From Eupeodes corollae (taxonomy: Eukaryota > Arthropoda > Insecta > Diptera > Syrphidae), in assembly GCF_945859685.1 (NCBI RefSeq), contig NC_079147.1, positions 308,076,485 to 308,140,484 on the forward strand: a DNA stretch of 64,000 bases, in the 5' to 3' direction. This document shows positions 12,051 to 24,309 of this stretch, in pieces (the stretch's first letter is position 1; each line of letters starts with the position of its first letter). The translations under genes were made by a program, and so were the position numbers. A model generated the notes under the pieces. It ran no database searches. It was not told where the DNA came from and saw only the letters and a program-made list of their open reading frames with translations.

Positions 12051-12199
12051 TTTTTCCCGGGCATCAATAGATAGCTATATCAGTGTTGGCCAAGAATCAG
12101 TTATTTAAATTTACTGTAATAATACCAACCAATAGAATGAAATAGTTATATTTCTACAGAATGCAGTTCAACGTTTTATCAATACATACGCCGAAAATT

Positions 12200-12300
12200 A
12201 CGCGTGATACAAGAGGGGATTCTCCCCCTCTAAGCTGGCTATTATCTACAAGTCGTATATACTTTTAAGGCTTGAGTATTACTTATATCTCTGGGCGAGT
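12200..12300 (+). mobile_element. Small LINE RT fragment
   Basis: Forward translation gives SPSKLAIIYKSYILLRLEYY, matching the segment FSDLAVIYKTYIRPKLDYN of the LINE on the opposite strand at 12.4-13.1 kb. So a roughly 100-bp piece of the same Jockey/CR1-like family lies here in opposite orientation. It is a fossil fragment with no boundaries visible. Confidence 0.6.
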
Positions 12301-12369
12301 ATTTAAAATTTTAAATAACATAATGTGTATCTTAACCTTAAATCTACGCATTTTTTTTAATAAACACAC

Positions 12370-13060
12370 ACTCAAGGGGATATTACTACCCTTATTATGC
12401 AGAGGCACAGTGTGAGCACTGGGAAGAGGAGGGAGGGTTTAAAAGGAGATGATGGTGCACATTGGTTTTGAATTCCTGAATATTGCAATGACTAGGAAAG
12501 ACAGAGTGTGGTAAGGCATTCCACATTCGCGTAGTGTGGCTAAAGAACGAATCTCGGTATTTGACAGTACGGCCGAAGTTGGGCTCGAGGGTATACTGAT
12601 GAGCATTCTTAGAAGCGCGAGTATTATGGTTGAACTGTTTAAGGGGAGGAATGCAACTAATTCACTAGAGCATAAAATAACGGTAAAAAAGGGTCAGACA
12701 AAAGACCTTACGATGATGTTCAAGCGAAGCAAATGTACTTATGATGATATTATCATCTATCAATTAAAATGCTCTACGTTCAACACTATCCAAAAGGCTT
12801 ATGTAAGTTGCAGGAGCACCAGCCCAGAGATTTGAGTTATAATCAAGCTTTGGACGTATGTAAGTCTTGTAGATAACAGCCAGATCAGAAAAAGTGAAAT
12901 ATTTCTTGCATCGCCTAAGGGAACCCAAACACCTTGCAGCATTTTTGGCGACATCGCGTATGTGATCATTCCACAAGAGGTGGTTGGTGACACACATACC
13001 GAGAATATCGAGGTGTTCAGTCTCATTTATGAAAGTGCCATCCATGGATAATGGCAATGG
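12370..13060 (-). mobile_element. Jockey/CR1-like LINE, C-terminal RT region and 3' end
   Basis: On the reverse strand the translation runs DGTFINETEHLDILGMCVTN, then CLGSLRRCKKYFTFSDLAV, VIYKTYIRPKLDYNSNLWAG and LLDSVERRAF, followed by a stop. After the stop it continues LIDDN and HHRKVFCLTLFYRYF, then VAFLPLNSST. A frame change gives TLEPNFGRTVKYRDSFFSHT, then RMWNALPHSVFPSHCNIQEF, ending near 12375. These are the usual blocks after the RT catalytic core in this LINE group. Stops and frameshifts make it a pseudogene. The copy at 19.3-20.4 kb is the same family in the opposite orientation. Confidence 0.8.
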
Positions 13061-13064
13061 TGGT

Positions 13065-13570
13065 ATATATCGCTAAGTGACCACTCAAGTTCTTAAATTA
13101 TTTTATAACGCTAACGTCGAAGAAATAGTCTAACTATTTAATTTGGTCGACTGTCTACATATAAAAGCATTCTAAGATTTCAACAGTTTTCCAAATATGC
13201 CATATTTAAAAGCGAAACACAATAATTTAGAAGGTTTTTGTTGCTTTTACATACAGAAATGTCAGAACGCTCAGAAAATTCAAAAACCCAGAAAATGTTA
13301 AAGAATCCTATATCAAGAGTTTTCTGGCTTTTTTTGACGTAGTTTTTTCGGACTCAATTTTCGGGCGTCTATTATTACTATCGCTATCAGTCTGCTTACT
13401 CGTTGAGGCTAGAATATATTTTATCTTAAGGGAGTCAACAAAATTTAAAAATTGTAGAGCGAAAAGATGTTTGGTTCTTGAATTTAAGGAAATAGGTGCA
13501 TTTAAGTACATAATTTCTCTAAAAATAAAATTAAAACAAATTAAGACAAACAAATAAATTGGGAAGAACC
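13065..13570. other. No recognised gene
   Basis: AT-rich gap between the LINE and repeat family B. The 91-codon reverse frame (13308-13583) shows no domain. Confidence 0.35.
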
Positions 13571-14650
13571 TTTTGTATGGCATTCACAAATTTGACGTTT
13601 CAGAATCTCTTTTCACTTCAATAATCAAAACATTCGAAGCTTTTATAGCAATACATATAAAAAGGGCGTTGTTTGTTTTGATTAGTGTTGTTGGGACATC
13701 TATATATTCTGAAAATTCGTATTAAGGAATCAGTTCTAGAACACCTAAGGCAGATTCACTTCAAAGAGTATATTCCTTTAATTTGTTAAGATCTTAAAAG
13801 TTTTACTCAACAGAAAATCAATTTTGAAAGAAATATAATGCACGGCTGGGGTCGCTAGAACTAACACATTTCTTCAAAAAATCCTATTTAAAAATATTTC
13901 CTATATTTTAGGATTTAAAAAAGTACCTCCAAAGTAAGTTTTTCTAAAAAAAAAATAAACCCCATTTTATTTCTCAAAAAACCTAGATTAGCTTATTTTT
14001 TTTTTCGCAAATCTTTAGAGCGTGTTTTTTAAATTAATTTATATATACAATTTTAAAATTTTGCCCTTAAAATATTTTTGGTATGCAGTTATCTTTAGTG
14101 CTATCAAATATACATTCAACATTTAAATTTTGGTAAAAATGTTTACCCCTTTCTGAGACATAAAGTTTTGAACAAAAAATTATTATTTTTTTTTTAAATC
14201 AGAAAAATCAAATTTTTGATCATCAAAAATTATCATCAATTTAAATATTTGATTATCCACAAGAGCTTGCACTGAAATAGAAGACCATTGAAATCGATCG
14301 ATTAGTTATTGAGAAAACTTAATCAAGAAAAAATTATTAGAGAACGTTTAAAAAAAAAGCCTTTCAAATTTTCGATTTTCAACCAAAAAAATTTGTATGC
14401 TGTTATTTTTTGTATTTCACAAAAATGACAAAAAAAAAACTAATAAAGCTAATCAGCTGAAAACCTTAATTTCAATCAGCACAATGGTTTAGGTTATAGG
14501 GGGCAGGATAGACAAACAGACGGACGGAATCGCGTAATCCATTTTTTCAGCTTGTATATGGTAATGTCATGTCATGTCATGTTTGATTCGAATTTTTTTA
14601 CGAATGCAATACATGCCATTTAGTTTCTATATGTCGAATGTAAAAATCAC
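13570..14650 (+). repeat. Repeat family B, copy 1
   Basis: Shared blocks with 25.0-25.7 kb (reverse) and 56.9-58.7 kb (forward) include TTTGACGTTTCAGAATCTCT, ACAGAAAATCAATTTTG, ATGCACGGCTGGGGTCGCT, TTGGTATGCAGTTATCT and CACAATGGTTTAGG, and a tail with GACAAACAGACGGACGGAAT and TTCTATATGTCGAATGTAA. Near 14565 the pentamer ATGTC is repeated about three times. No protein is encoded. It is a dispersed, probably non-autonomous element of roughly 0.8-1.1 kb; class unknown. Confidence 0.6.
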
Positions 14651-14654
14651 TTCA

Positions 14655-15590
14655 ATCTTCACTGAAGCTCTGACGGAACTGAAGGCTAGTTTTAGTAACT
14701 TAATATAAAATTGATGATCTCTTATTCAAGGTTTTTTCTTAAAAACCTTAATATTTACTCTTTTTCTAAGAAAAAAATTGTATGAAAATAATTTAAAGCA
14801 CTTTTTTGTGATTGTCGTTAAATTACTTACAAATCTTTAGATGAAATCTTTACTTTTACAACTTACCTGTATAAGCTTTATGGCTCATATGACCCCCCTC
14901 CCATGGATCGTTAAATTTGGTTAAAATTGAATGAATTTGCACTAAGTTTTTGGAATAGGGCTGAACTTCATATTTTGCTCTTGGTTCAGTCCTCAGTTGA
15001 AAGTGGTACTTTTGGCAACAAAGTTTTAACAGAGTTCATATCTATTTATTCAATACGATTAGTTTTGAAAAGAATGAAATTCCTACAAAAATCCAAAAAA
15101 AAATTATCTCGCAGGAGGAGTCAATATGTTCGAAATTAACACCGTTTCGCAAAAAGAAGCTCTGAGTAATTTGAAATAAATTCACAATTATATTGTGTTT
15201 TTTATTCAGTAAGTCGTTCGACAAACCCTCACCCTCATTTCGTAAAGTTGCTCCAAGCCAATATAACCATTGGTTTAAGGCTGTACTCTTCAGTTCTGAA
15301 ATTCTGGAAGGGAGTCATTAAGGTCCTTGTTTTTATTATATTTATAAGCGATATGAAAGAAGCAGTCTTAGAGTACAATTTATTCGAAAGATATTACGAT
15401 TTATGTTTAAAGATAAATGAGTCTTGAGTCTTAATCTTCATAATAAGGTACTTTAACAAAAAAAAAAGAAGCACTGTGTCTTTTTAAAAATCTTAACAAA
15501 TTTCAAGAGTAATAGTTTGGACACCAAAGATGAAACTAGTTAAAAATCAATACTCTCCCTCTTCTTAAGGTAATACGCTGAAAGGACTCT
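14655..15590. other. No recognised gene
   Basis: AT-rich DNA. Two overlapping frames at 14927-15224 on opposite strands are short and unsupported. Confidence 0.35.
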
Positions 15591-15594
15591 ACGC

Positions 15595-17100
15595 GAGCAA
15601 CTAAACAACGGTATGGAATGGAACAGAAAGATCAGAATGGTTCCACACGACATCAGATATTAAACAAGGCAGTCTTCTAAGCCCAGTTCTATTAGAGACT
15701 CCAAACATGTTGCAAATAATTATAACCAAACTCCAATCATATTGTAACCTATGGAATTTGGCTGTTAATACCAATAAATCGAAGGTAATGATTTTTCGCA
15801 AAGAAACAGGACGATGTGCAGGAAAAGAAAAATTGAAATGGGAGAATGTAGATCTTGAGGTGACCATCACTATCTCTACAAGAACATTTAAAGGGAAGGT
15901 TAATCCAAGCAAAAAAAGATATCAACTGCAACTAGAAAGGAGCAAGAATCATATTGCCCCTAGTACAAACATTAAACTATTTGAGGCCGTAATGGGATCA
16001 ATATGCTATGCTAGCCAGGTATGGGGATTTCAGCAGTATGAGAAGGCAGAAAAACTTTTAAGATACTTTATTAAAAAATGTTCTGGCTCCCAGAAAATAC
16101 AGCTACTTATATGTTTCATTTGGAGACAGGAGTGGCAACACTCTATATCTTCAAATTAAAGATGAATCTGCAATATATATTAAAAGTCACAGAGCTACCA
16201 AACGATCGGCTACCTAACATAATCGTTAGACATGTGCTTTCTAGGAATTCCCAATACTTTGAAGAGTGGACTCGACTTGGTCTCGAGCATGATTGGAGGA
16301 TTGAAAAACTTTATGGCTGAATCACGTACACGCTTCAGCTTCGGCTTCGCCTGACGTTTACGAGTTCAGCCATAGGAATTCAATGCATGCTATCACAATG
16401 TAGCTCCGACCTCACGTTTTGTTTGACAATCGTAAGAAAAAGAATGTAATGTAACGTAATGTGACTCCAAACGGAAGCTCTAGTTCAATTTTCTGAACAT
16501 TTGCTTTGTCTGACAGCTCATCAGCAGTAAAAAAATGTCAACAAACAATATATTTGCTCTTTGGAGGGATGAAATAATAGAAATGTCATTCAAAGCAACC
16601 TCGAAGCAAGCCTAACGTAACGCAGACGAAGCCGAAGCTGAAGCGTGTATGTGTTTCAGCCATTATGCCCACTATTGCTTGGAAAAATTAAAGCAACATT
16701 TTTGCAAAATTTGGAAAGTCGGCTCAACGAAATGAGTTCGAATCCTATATGGAAAATTAATTAACGACATGGGTGTGAACAATTATTTCGGCGATGGATA
16801 ACCTATGAGTATAATAGCCTTTGTTTTCAAAACCAGAAAGGAATTGTTGCGTTTAAACTATCAACCACACGGCTCCAACGATAACACTCGGTGCACATTA
16901 TGTAATCTCCAAGAAACAGTCATATAACGAATTTCCTTGGAAGATGTCCTATCCTTTAGACAATCCGACGCACCTTCTGGGGAAAAACCTCCTCAACAGT
17001 TATGATATCATATTAATTTTCAATGTTGAAAACTGGACACCATTGTCCCATTTCGTCCGCGCTGAACTACAGAAAACAAATTATCGACCAAGCTTTTAAA
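15595..17100 (+). mobile_element. LINE ORF2 C-terminal half, split by a MITE
   Basis: Translation in broken frames gives WFHTTSDIKQGSLLSPVL (the RT motif before the active site). It then jumps to LQIIITKLQSYCNLWNLAVN, then TNKSKVMIF and KWENVDLEV. The YADD box expected between these blocks is absent, so an internal deletion removed the catalytic centre. The thumb and downstream parts follow: LFEAVMGSICYASQVWGFQQ, LLRYFIKK, YMFHLETGVATLY and LPNDRLPNIIV. The 349-bp MITE at 16314-16662 interrupts the element. Beyond it the LINE continues with LLRLNYQPHGSNDNTRCTLC and NLQE, a Cys-containing C-terminal motif typical of LINE ORF2. The 37.7-38.7 kb copy belongs to the same group. The exact clade is not assigned. 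Confidence 0.8.
16311..16665 (+). mobile_element. PIF/Harbinger-type MITE (family M1), copy 1
   Basis: A 349-bp element (16314-16662) begins TGGCTGAATCAC and ends with an inverted counterpart (GTGTTTCAGCCA). Extended terminal similarity covers the ACACGCTTCAGC and GCTGAAGCGTGT blocks. It is flanked by TTA on both sides (16311-16313 and 16663-16665), the TWA target typical of PIF/Harbinger. It encodes no protein. The second copy at 48.3-48.7 kb is in reverse orientation and is closely similar. Near the left end a GCTTCAGCTTCGGCTTCG stretch is about 12 bp longer than in copy 2. Confidence 0.85.
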
Positions 17101-17104
17101 AAAA

Positions 17105-17980
17105 AAGATCGAATACCTCATTCAATTTCCTTTTTGACATTAAAACTATAATTAGAATACATGTATGGATTTCCATATTAATTTAAACTCTTTTTTTCTG
17201 GCTATAGACAAAAGCCAATGTTATAGTTTGTGAAAATTATACATTACTACTACAAGAACTACTACTACTAAATGTATTTCGTCAAACAAAAATTTTAACC
17301 AATTTTTGGTAATACTTTCTTGTGGATTTAAATTGTATTCATAAAGTAGCTAAATAGCTGAAAAAACATCATTTCAAAGGTTCTTATGTAAATGTCGAAA
17401 ATGTGTTTTTTTTCGTTATTTTTAAATTTGTATGAATTTATTTATTTATATGTGTAACGTAAATATATGTAGAATACAACATTGAAATAATTTCAACCAA
17501 CTTTTTTTAATTTACAATTCGAACTATTATAATTGATAAATCTGCATAAAAATCCGTAAAGAGTAGGAACTTCTTACTTCTGTATTTTTGTTTTAAAATA
17601 ATCTTTAAGAAGTACCATTAACAGTAATCCATTAAGTTCCAATCATATATAATTAATATTTCCAATGATAAGATCTTGATTATTATTTTTAAGTCTTTAA
17701 TTTCGGAAATCCTTAAAAATTAAATAAAACATACTATCAACCCCCCTTATCCAAACTTCTCACGAGCTTTCAACCTTTTTTTTCATTGTTAATTTGCACT
17801 TTATATTTTTGGCATCGGCATAATACCCAATTTAATCTTTTTATTCTTTTTCGCAAAAAAACAAAAACAAAAACAAAAATCAAAACAAATAAAAAACTTT
17901 TCCTCGTGATTAAAAGTTGCATTTTAATAACCAATTTTTATTCTACGCTCAAGAATTAAAAATTGTATTTAAATTTTGTT
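17105..17980. other. No recognised gene
   Basis: AT-rich DNA with short trinucleotide (ACT, 17250-17272) and A/C-rich (17855-17895) simple sequence. I found nothing else. Confidence 0.4.
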
Positions 17981-17984
17981 TCAA

Positions 17985-18490
17985 TCCACCTCATCATGAA
18001 CATAGTTGGTGGTTGTTGTTAGCGGTCGGTGCGGCCGGGCCCGGCGAGGTACGGCGCTGCGGGCGGAGGAGGTATGCGGCGGTAGGTAGGTTGTTTTAAA
18101 TCCAACATTTAAAAACTACCCACTGACAATGCGTTCACATTAACTCCGAGGTTATTTGTTTTTTTTTTTGTGTTTAATATTTTTGTGTTCGCTCTGCATC
18201 TGCAGCCTCCATCCATTTCAATGGATAAAAGGATTGGCATGGCCTCATTTTAATTGACAGCCTTAAATTAATCATGTCCCATCAAAATGTATTATCTCGC
18301 CGCGCGTTTGCCTGTTGTTGTCCGCCCTGCAGCAGTTTTTCAAACCACCATATTATACCACCGCCCACCGAAACTTTGCATGGCTCACAATGGAAAACCG
18401 CTCCAGCTACAGCTACATCTACAGCCTCAGCTCCAGCTCCAGCTCCATTTATTAATTCCCAACTGTCGCCTGTCCGCTAATTAATAAAGG
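17985..18490. other. GC-rich single-copy island, possible regulatory DNA
   Basis: GC content rises sharply against the background (18020-18085 is dominated by G/C; 18300-18345 and 18400-18480 are rich in CAG/CTCCAG repeats). Homeodomain-type cores (TTAATTG, TTAATCATG) occur near 18250-18275. Two forward frames (68 and 65 codons) overlap in different phases and reflect the simple repeats, so I do not call them genes. The composition resembles insect conserved non-coding or promoter-proximal DNA, but no TATA/Inr combination stands out. Confidence 0.3.
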
Positions 18491-18499
18491 CTAAAGCGA

Positions 18500-19315
18500 T
18501 CAATAGAGCTCTCTATCTATAAAATTCATTTATGTTCGTTTGCGGGTGAGTTTTTGTTTTGTATTTATACGAGTATGTTTATATACTTTTTGTATATTAT
18601 ATTCTTTTTCATGTGGATGCATTAATGAAGAACGAAAAATTTACTATGTAACTAAATCCAGTTTAATTTTTTTGTTTTTGTTGTTGTGCTGTTGAATAAC
18701 AATATTACAAAACAACCCTTGTTTTGATGAGGGAAAATCGTTTGCATTTTCGCAACTTATCAATATAAGGGTGGATGGGATTTAGGTCGATTGGAAAAAA
18801 ATTGAGTTTTATAAAATTGAATAAAAAAATATTTACCTACGTTGATGGGATACTAAAAAAAAAGATGTAACGTAAATACGATTACGTTGGTAAAGTATTG
18901 TTCTATCGCATTAAATTTTATGTTTTTTATTTTAGTAACCCCTGAAGCAACATTGATGTATTTTTTTCGACTCACAGGTTCAAATAAGCGTCTACAGTAT
19001 AAGCAACACATTATTGCCACTTAGCGAAAACTATCTTTAAGAAACATTAACTAAAAACAAAATAGAACTTTATAGTCAATCCATTAACAATCAAGTTAAC
19101 AGCTTAAACATCAATAACGAAATATCTTTCTTATTATTGTCATAGAGATTTCGGTACAATTTCTATACTTCGAGGGTTTTTTTTTTAATCTTGAGAATTT
19201 TAAATATTTATACAAAATACAAACATTATTGAAAAGATTTTTGTTTTGTGACACATATAACCTATATGGAAAGTATAGCATTCGTCCAAAAATTCGTATT
19301 CGAGTTTTGAATAAA
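18500..19315. other. No recognised gene
   Basis: AT-rich single-copy-looking DNA before the next LINE. I see no features. Confidence 0.4.
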
Positions 19316-19319
19316 ATAT

Positions 19320-20420
19320 TACAATACGATGGTAGAGAAGTCGAAAGATCAAAAGTATTTGATACAGTTTAACAATAAGCTCTCTTTTCGAAAATGCGTG
19401 CTTTTGGTATTGTTGAATCACTTCTTTATTGGGTTAGAAATTACCTTTGGGACCTTTCAGTTCCAGAAGTATCTGAAATCTGTTTGTTTTCGATACTCTT
19501 CTTTGTTTTTAGAAATGATCTTTATGGTCTTTTGTCTGAAACTTCAAACCCACTTAATTGTTTCGCTGATGACAGTCGCTTCAGCGTTTCATATTTGTTT
19601 TTAGATTCTCATCCTTGTTTTTCGGATGAGGAACACCAGTGGAAGCATATGTTAAACTCATTAAATGCGGATCTTGACAGCATCAAACTCAATGATGTCT
19701 ACTGCCACAAAAGCGTTATTCTTTTCCAATGCCACTATCCATGGGTGGTACTTGCATCGAGGAGACTAAACAGCTTTTAGTTCTGTGTATGCAAATAAGA
19801 AACCACTTGTTGTGGAGTGATCACATATTCATCACTAAAAATGCTGCTAATTGTTTAGGTTTTCTCTGATGATGCATGAAGTTTTATACCAATTCAGCCG
19901 AAAACCCAAGGCACTCTTGCTAATTTTTTATTAATTTGTACATTTATTGTTAAATTAATAAATAATAATCATAGTTTTTTACACCTTCTGAACTGGCTAT
20001 AATTTTATAAAGCCTATATCCATCCGAAACTCGAGTGCTATTCCCATAGCTGTTCAGGTACTTCTATAACCCACTTGAATGTATTCTACAGAATTCAAAA
20101 AAGAGCTCTTAAAATGATTGTTGATCGCTGTCTAATTGAAACTTTTGGACCTCTCAAACACCATCGTTAAGGTTTATGTCTATCATTATTTTATTGCTAC
20201 TTTTATAAGCAATGCTCTAGTGAAATAGCCAGTTGCATTCCTCCCCTCAAGGAATCCAACCGTAATACGCTTTCTTCTAGGAATGGTGATCAGTTTACCC
20301 TTGAGCCTAATTTCGGACGTACTAAAGGCCTGAGATTCTATTTTAGTCGCACTGCACGAATGTGGCATGCATTAAAATGTGTATCAGTATTTGGTTTCTA
20401 ATTCTATCCTCCCTTGCTAA
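19320..20420 (+). mobile_element. Jockey/CR1-like LINE RT remnant, retains FADD box
   Basis: Forward translation gives MRAFGIVESLLYWVRNYL, an eroded GVPQGS region, NDLYGLLSETSNPLNCFADD (active-site box FADD, 19561-19572) and HMLNSLNADLDSI. After frameshifts and stops come ITKNAANCLGFL-like and RIQKRALKMIVDRCLIETFG blocks, then IASCIPPLKESNRNT, FTLEPNFGRTKGLRFYFSRT and ARMWHALKCVSVFGF. It is the same family as the reverse-strand copy at 12.4-13.1 kb: both carry the LEPNFGRT and MWxAL blocks in the same order. Several stops and shifts show it is dead. Confidence 0.8.
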
Positions 20421-20424
20421 TTTC

Positions 20425-21840
20425 TCGAACTGGGTTAAATCATTATAAGGGTATTCATACCCCCTTTACTGGGCACACAATTGCTTGTCCTTACACCTAC
20501 AACCTGAAACATTGAGTAAATTGTGTTCAAATTTGCACATTTAGGTTTTAATCATATTTGTGTTGACCTTTTTAATAATTTCTAATAAGACCAAATACAA
20601 CAGTAGAGAAATTTGCTGGCCCAAAATTGTAAATTCGAATTTTCTCGAAAATAATTTGGCTTTTCTATATAAAATATATTTTGTATTACTTCCGAGGGGT
20701 GCTCCCACAGAACCGACATTTTGGTTTTTTAAATTTTCTCAGGAACTATTAAACCGGTTTTAAATACTTTTTTATTCTGAATAAGTTCTTGTTTTTTCTT
20801 AATTTTATTAGACCGAAAAGGGCCAATTTTAATTTTATTTTTTAAATATATTAAATTATCTTTTTTTAATTCGATAATTGAAAAACTAGTAAACATTTGT
20901 AACGAAATTTAAGCGAAAAACGAACAATAATGAGAATTAATTAACTTTATAACCAAAATATTTCCAAAACAAATTTAAAAATCTTAGATAGAAAAAATGA
21001 ATTTCAAGAAAACATAGTCTTATAACAAAGGTTCTATTTTTAAGCAGACTTTTTGGATACTTGATTTTCAGCCACGACTAAGAACTATAAAGTCCATTTT
21101 TTCAGAGTATTTAGTTATTCACAACATTTAACATCAATCTAATAACTATGGCTTCAATGTTGCCTTAAATATTGGCTTCAAAGGCTGGTTTCTCGCCATA
21201 AACCACTGACTTAACTTAATACCATATGAAGTAATGGTAATCCACTTGAAAATAAGGCTGGGGTGCTATGAAACGTCGAGAAATATCAAAATTTTCAATT
21301 CGACAAATTGGAAGCGCATTTTCCGAAATGGAAATCAAAGACCTGCCAATGGCTTTAAGAGATGTCATTATATTTAATCGTTATTTTTCTTTCATCCCAA
21401 CCCTAATTGAGTGTCGAAAAAATTGCTGGTCGATACTGTAATCGTTACCTATCGATACTTAAAAGTCAGCCGAGTCTTAAATGGTATAATTAGAAAATTT
21501 AACAATCTTAGATGAAATTAACGTAAGGGTTGATAATTTCAGTGCTTTTTTATGTCTTTTCGAAAACAAATATAAAATATTACACTGGGGCGTATACGCC
21601 CTTTTCATATTTTGATGCTTTTTTTTAAACAAATTTAAAACTATTTTGTTGATACTCCGCTTCATACTTCAACTGACAATACCACTCCAGAGATTAAGAG
21701 CATCAGCTAAATTCTCCTTTGTAGTTTAGCTTGAAGTTTTTGGTTAATGCACAAAGAAAAAAGTGGCAACCATGATTCTATAGAGAATCATAAAATAATA
21801 CTGATCCATCCCAAAGATACGAGTATACCACACATTAATT
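20425..21840. other. No recognised gene; small family A tail at ~21262-21330
   Basis: AT-rich DNA. The segment GAAACGTCGAGAAATATCAA followed by TTTTCAATTCGACAAATTGG (21267-21311) matches the conserved end of repeat family A and is probably an isolated fragment. Nothing else is recognised. Confidence 0.45.
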
Positions 21841-22690
21841 TTTTTTTCTTAATATTTTTTTTTAATATCCGCATATTATTATACACTCCAAGTGCAATTA
21901 GCATTTAAAATAAGCACATAATCGTAAACTCTCTCTTGCGTATGAATGCCAGTGCCGCGGCCTCAGCCTCTGCCGCTACCGCGCCCACTCCTCCCCACCT
22001 ATACGATATACCGCTCGGGTCCAATGTCCCATCATCATCATCATGGCTACGTGCTGCCATGATGTATTGTATATTGCAGCCGAATTAATTTAAAAGATTC
22101 CTTTTTGTATAAAGGCATAAAAAGTGCCATAAAACAGCGAGAAAAACAACAGTATCAACATAAAATCAACTATAATGCATTTTTTGAAGGAGAAAATTTA
22201 TTCATCTTATGGCCCAAAAGTGCAATTCTCTGTATGTGTGTATAGCTATGGGGGCTTATATGCCGTATGCGATCAACTCAATCATCATCATCAACGCACT
22301 CTATGGCTACAGCTACGTTCTGAAAAGTCTTAGATTTTCATCAAAAGATATGTAAGCTCGTATGCGCGTATACAAAATGCGTGCATGAATTTTATAATAG
22401 AATATAGAATAAGAAGAAAAAGAAGACATATATCTACATAATGTAGCCCGGCTGTAGGTTTATTGATGTGAATTTTATGTTTTTCGAGATCGTTTACAAT
22501 ATCAGATCAGATTTATTAGAAATTTATTCGACCCGCCATCGCCATCGCCATTGTAGCTGAAATGGGCTCAAATGGTTTACATTTAGCTTATTATTCATAT
22601 GAAAACTTATTATTTATTGTGGTTAAGTAGAAGTGAACATCTGCATGGGCCATTTATCTTCTGCAAAATAGATTTAATTTTACGACACGG
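21840..22690. promoter_or_regulatory. Candidate conserved non-coding / enhancer-like DNA
   Basis: Single-copy-looking sequence with GC-rich blocks (21950-22020), a CATCAT run (22030-22046) and several homeodomain-like cores. Examples are CAATTAGCATTTA near 21894, GAATTAATTTAAAAG near 22082, and TTATGGC/GCCATAAAA-type motifs near 22127 and 22208 that resemble Caudal/Abd-B-class sites. No long frame is present. It differs from the surrounding repeats and looks like insect intergenic regulatory DNA. This is inference from composition and motifs only. Confidence 0.25.
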
Positions 22691-22699
22691 GTAGGTATA

Positions 22700-24300
22700 G
22701 TTAGGCTTGAGTTTTGTTTGAATTTAAAAGAATTGTACTAATTTATTATGTGTACATTAAACAAATATATGTATGTACATAAGTGTTGGTCTTATATAAT
22801 GGAAATAAAAGACAATTTACATAAACAAATTAATAAAAATTATACTGCATATTGTTGTTGCAGTAGTTCTAATATCTCATTATTCAGAAAAGAGTAATTT
22901 TTAATGCATTTTTGTAGTGAAAAAAGTTCTGGAAATCATTGAAAAGGCTTTCTGAGTCACACATAAACAATTAAGATAGCAATAAAAAACTCAAGAAAAT
23001 TTTTTAAGATTGGAAAATATAAGAACCAGAGATAAGAAGAAACTGGAGCTATGAACGATTACCTTCAGAATACCTACTGCATTCTTTTTCGGTTTTTGTT
23101 TCAGATTTAATTAAATTAACAAATAATAAGTTGTTGGTTATACTTAGGGAAAGTTCCTTAAACGTTAATTTTTTGTATTCTCAAAAACATATTCTTTTTA
23201 GAGGCACAAATAGGATTATGTGATTATGGTTTTTAGAATATTTTTTTTGTTGTTACAATCAATTATTGAAATGTTATTTGTTCTCTGTTAAGATATTTAG
23301 ATCATTCAAACAATTTAGTGCTATTTATGGTATGTGTGATTGATTAAATATTAATTGAATTTTTCTAATTATTGCACCAACTTTCACAAAAAGATGTTTA
23401 TAAGACAAAATAAGTTTAAAGTCATAGTTTGTTCATAAGATATTTTAATCGAAAATAAACTGCTTCCATTTGTTGTTGAAGTTCTTTTAGTTTTGTATTT
23501 TGAAACAATAATCATAAGTTGTGAATTCCTTATATTGTTATTAAATATTAACAAAAATTTGTCTCTATAAGAAAAAAACTTAAGTCATTTAATCTGAAAA
23601 TTAAATTTCTGCATAATATTATTCTCGAGGTAATCTCATTATTGGTTCGTATAATATTCAAATGTTTGTTTACTGTTTTTTTAGTTATAAACTATTGAAC
23701 ACAACATTATCGGAGGAATAGACCCTTCAGAGTACAAAAGATATTTGTGTTCAGAAGAGTTCAAAAACTATGCTAAAAATTCAAAATACATATAAATTGA
23801 CACATTTGAATCGAAAAACTCAAGAAACTAATTACTCTCTTAAGTTTAACAATTTGGTTTTTAAATTAAATACTAAAGAATTGATCTTGAAATAAACATT
23901 GTTTGCTTTTATTCAAATATCAACAATTCTAACAATATTAATCATTAAATCTATCAACATCTTTCTACAGTTTAAACTTTAAGCAACATTTTCAATAAAC
24001 TTGAAAATCTTAACTTCGTATGACAATCATGATACAGGTAGAATAATAAAACGTAGAGAAGGGTTTTCTTATGATACGCTGCTGCACACCAGAAAAATTA
24101 TGAAGTTAAAACGAAATTATTCAATGACTCACTTGTTTTATAACAAAACGAAAACAAAATCGATTTGAACTTTATTTTGAACGTTTTTTTTAACAGATGT
24201 GAAAAAAGGCTTAGATTTGGCATACAAATTTATAATTTTCTTAACGTTAACATTAAATTGAATTTCTTTTAAAGATAATCTTCTGACATCATGATTTAAA
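22700..24300. other. AT-rich stretch with diverged family A (~23370-23720)
   Basis: Between 23370 and 23720 there are weak family A-like blocks (TATAAGACAAAATAAGTTTAAA, TTCATAAGATATTTTAATCG, ATTGGTTCGTATAATATTC), suggesting an old, diverged copy. The rest shows no features. Confidence 0.35.
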
Positions 24301-24309
24301 TATAATTTC

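Noticed and set aside
18274..18484. Two forward frames with AP/QL repeats
   Set aside because: They overlap in different phases and derive from CAGCTC/CTACAG simple repeats.
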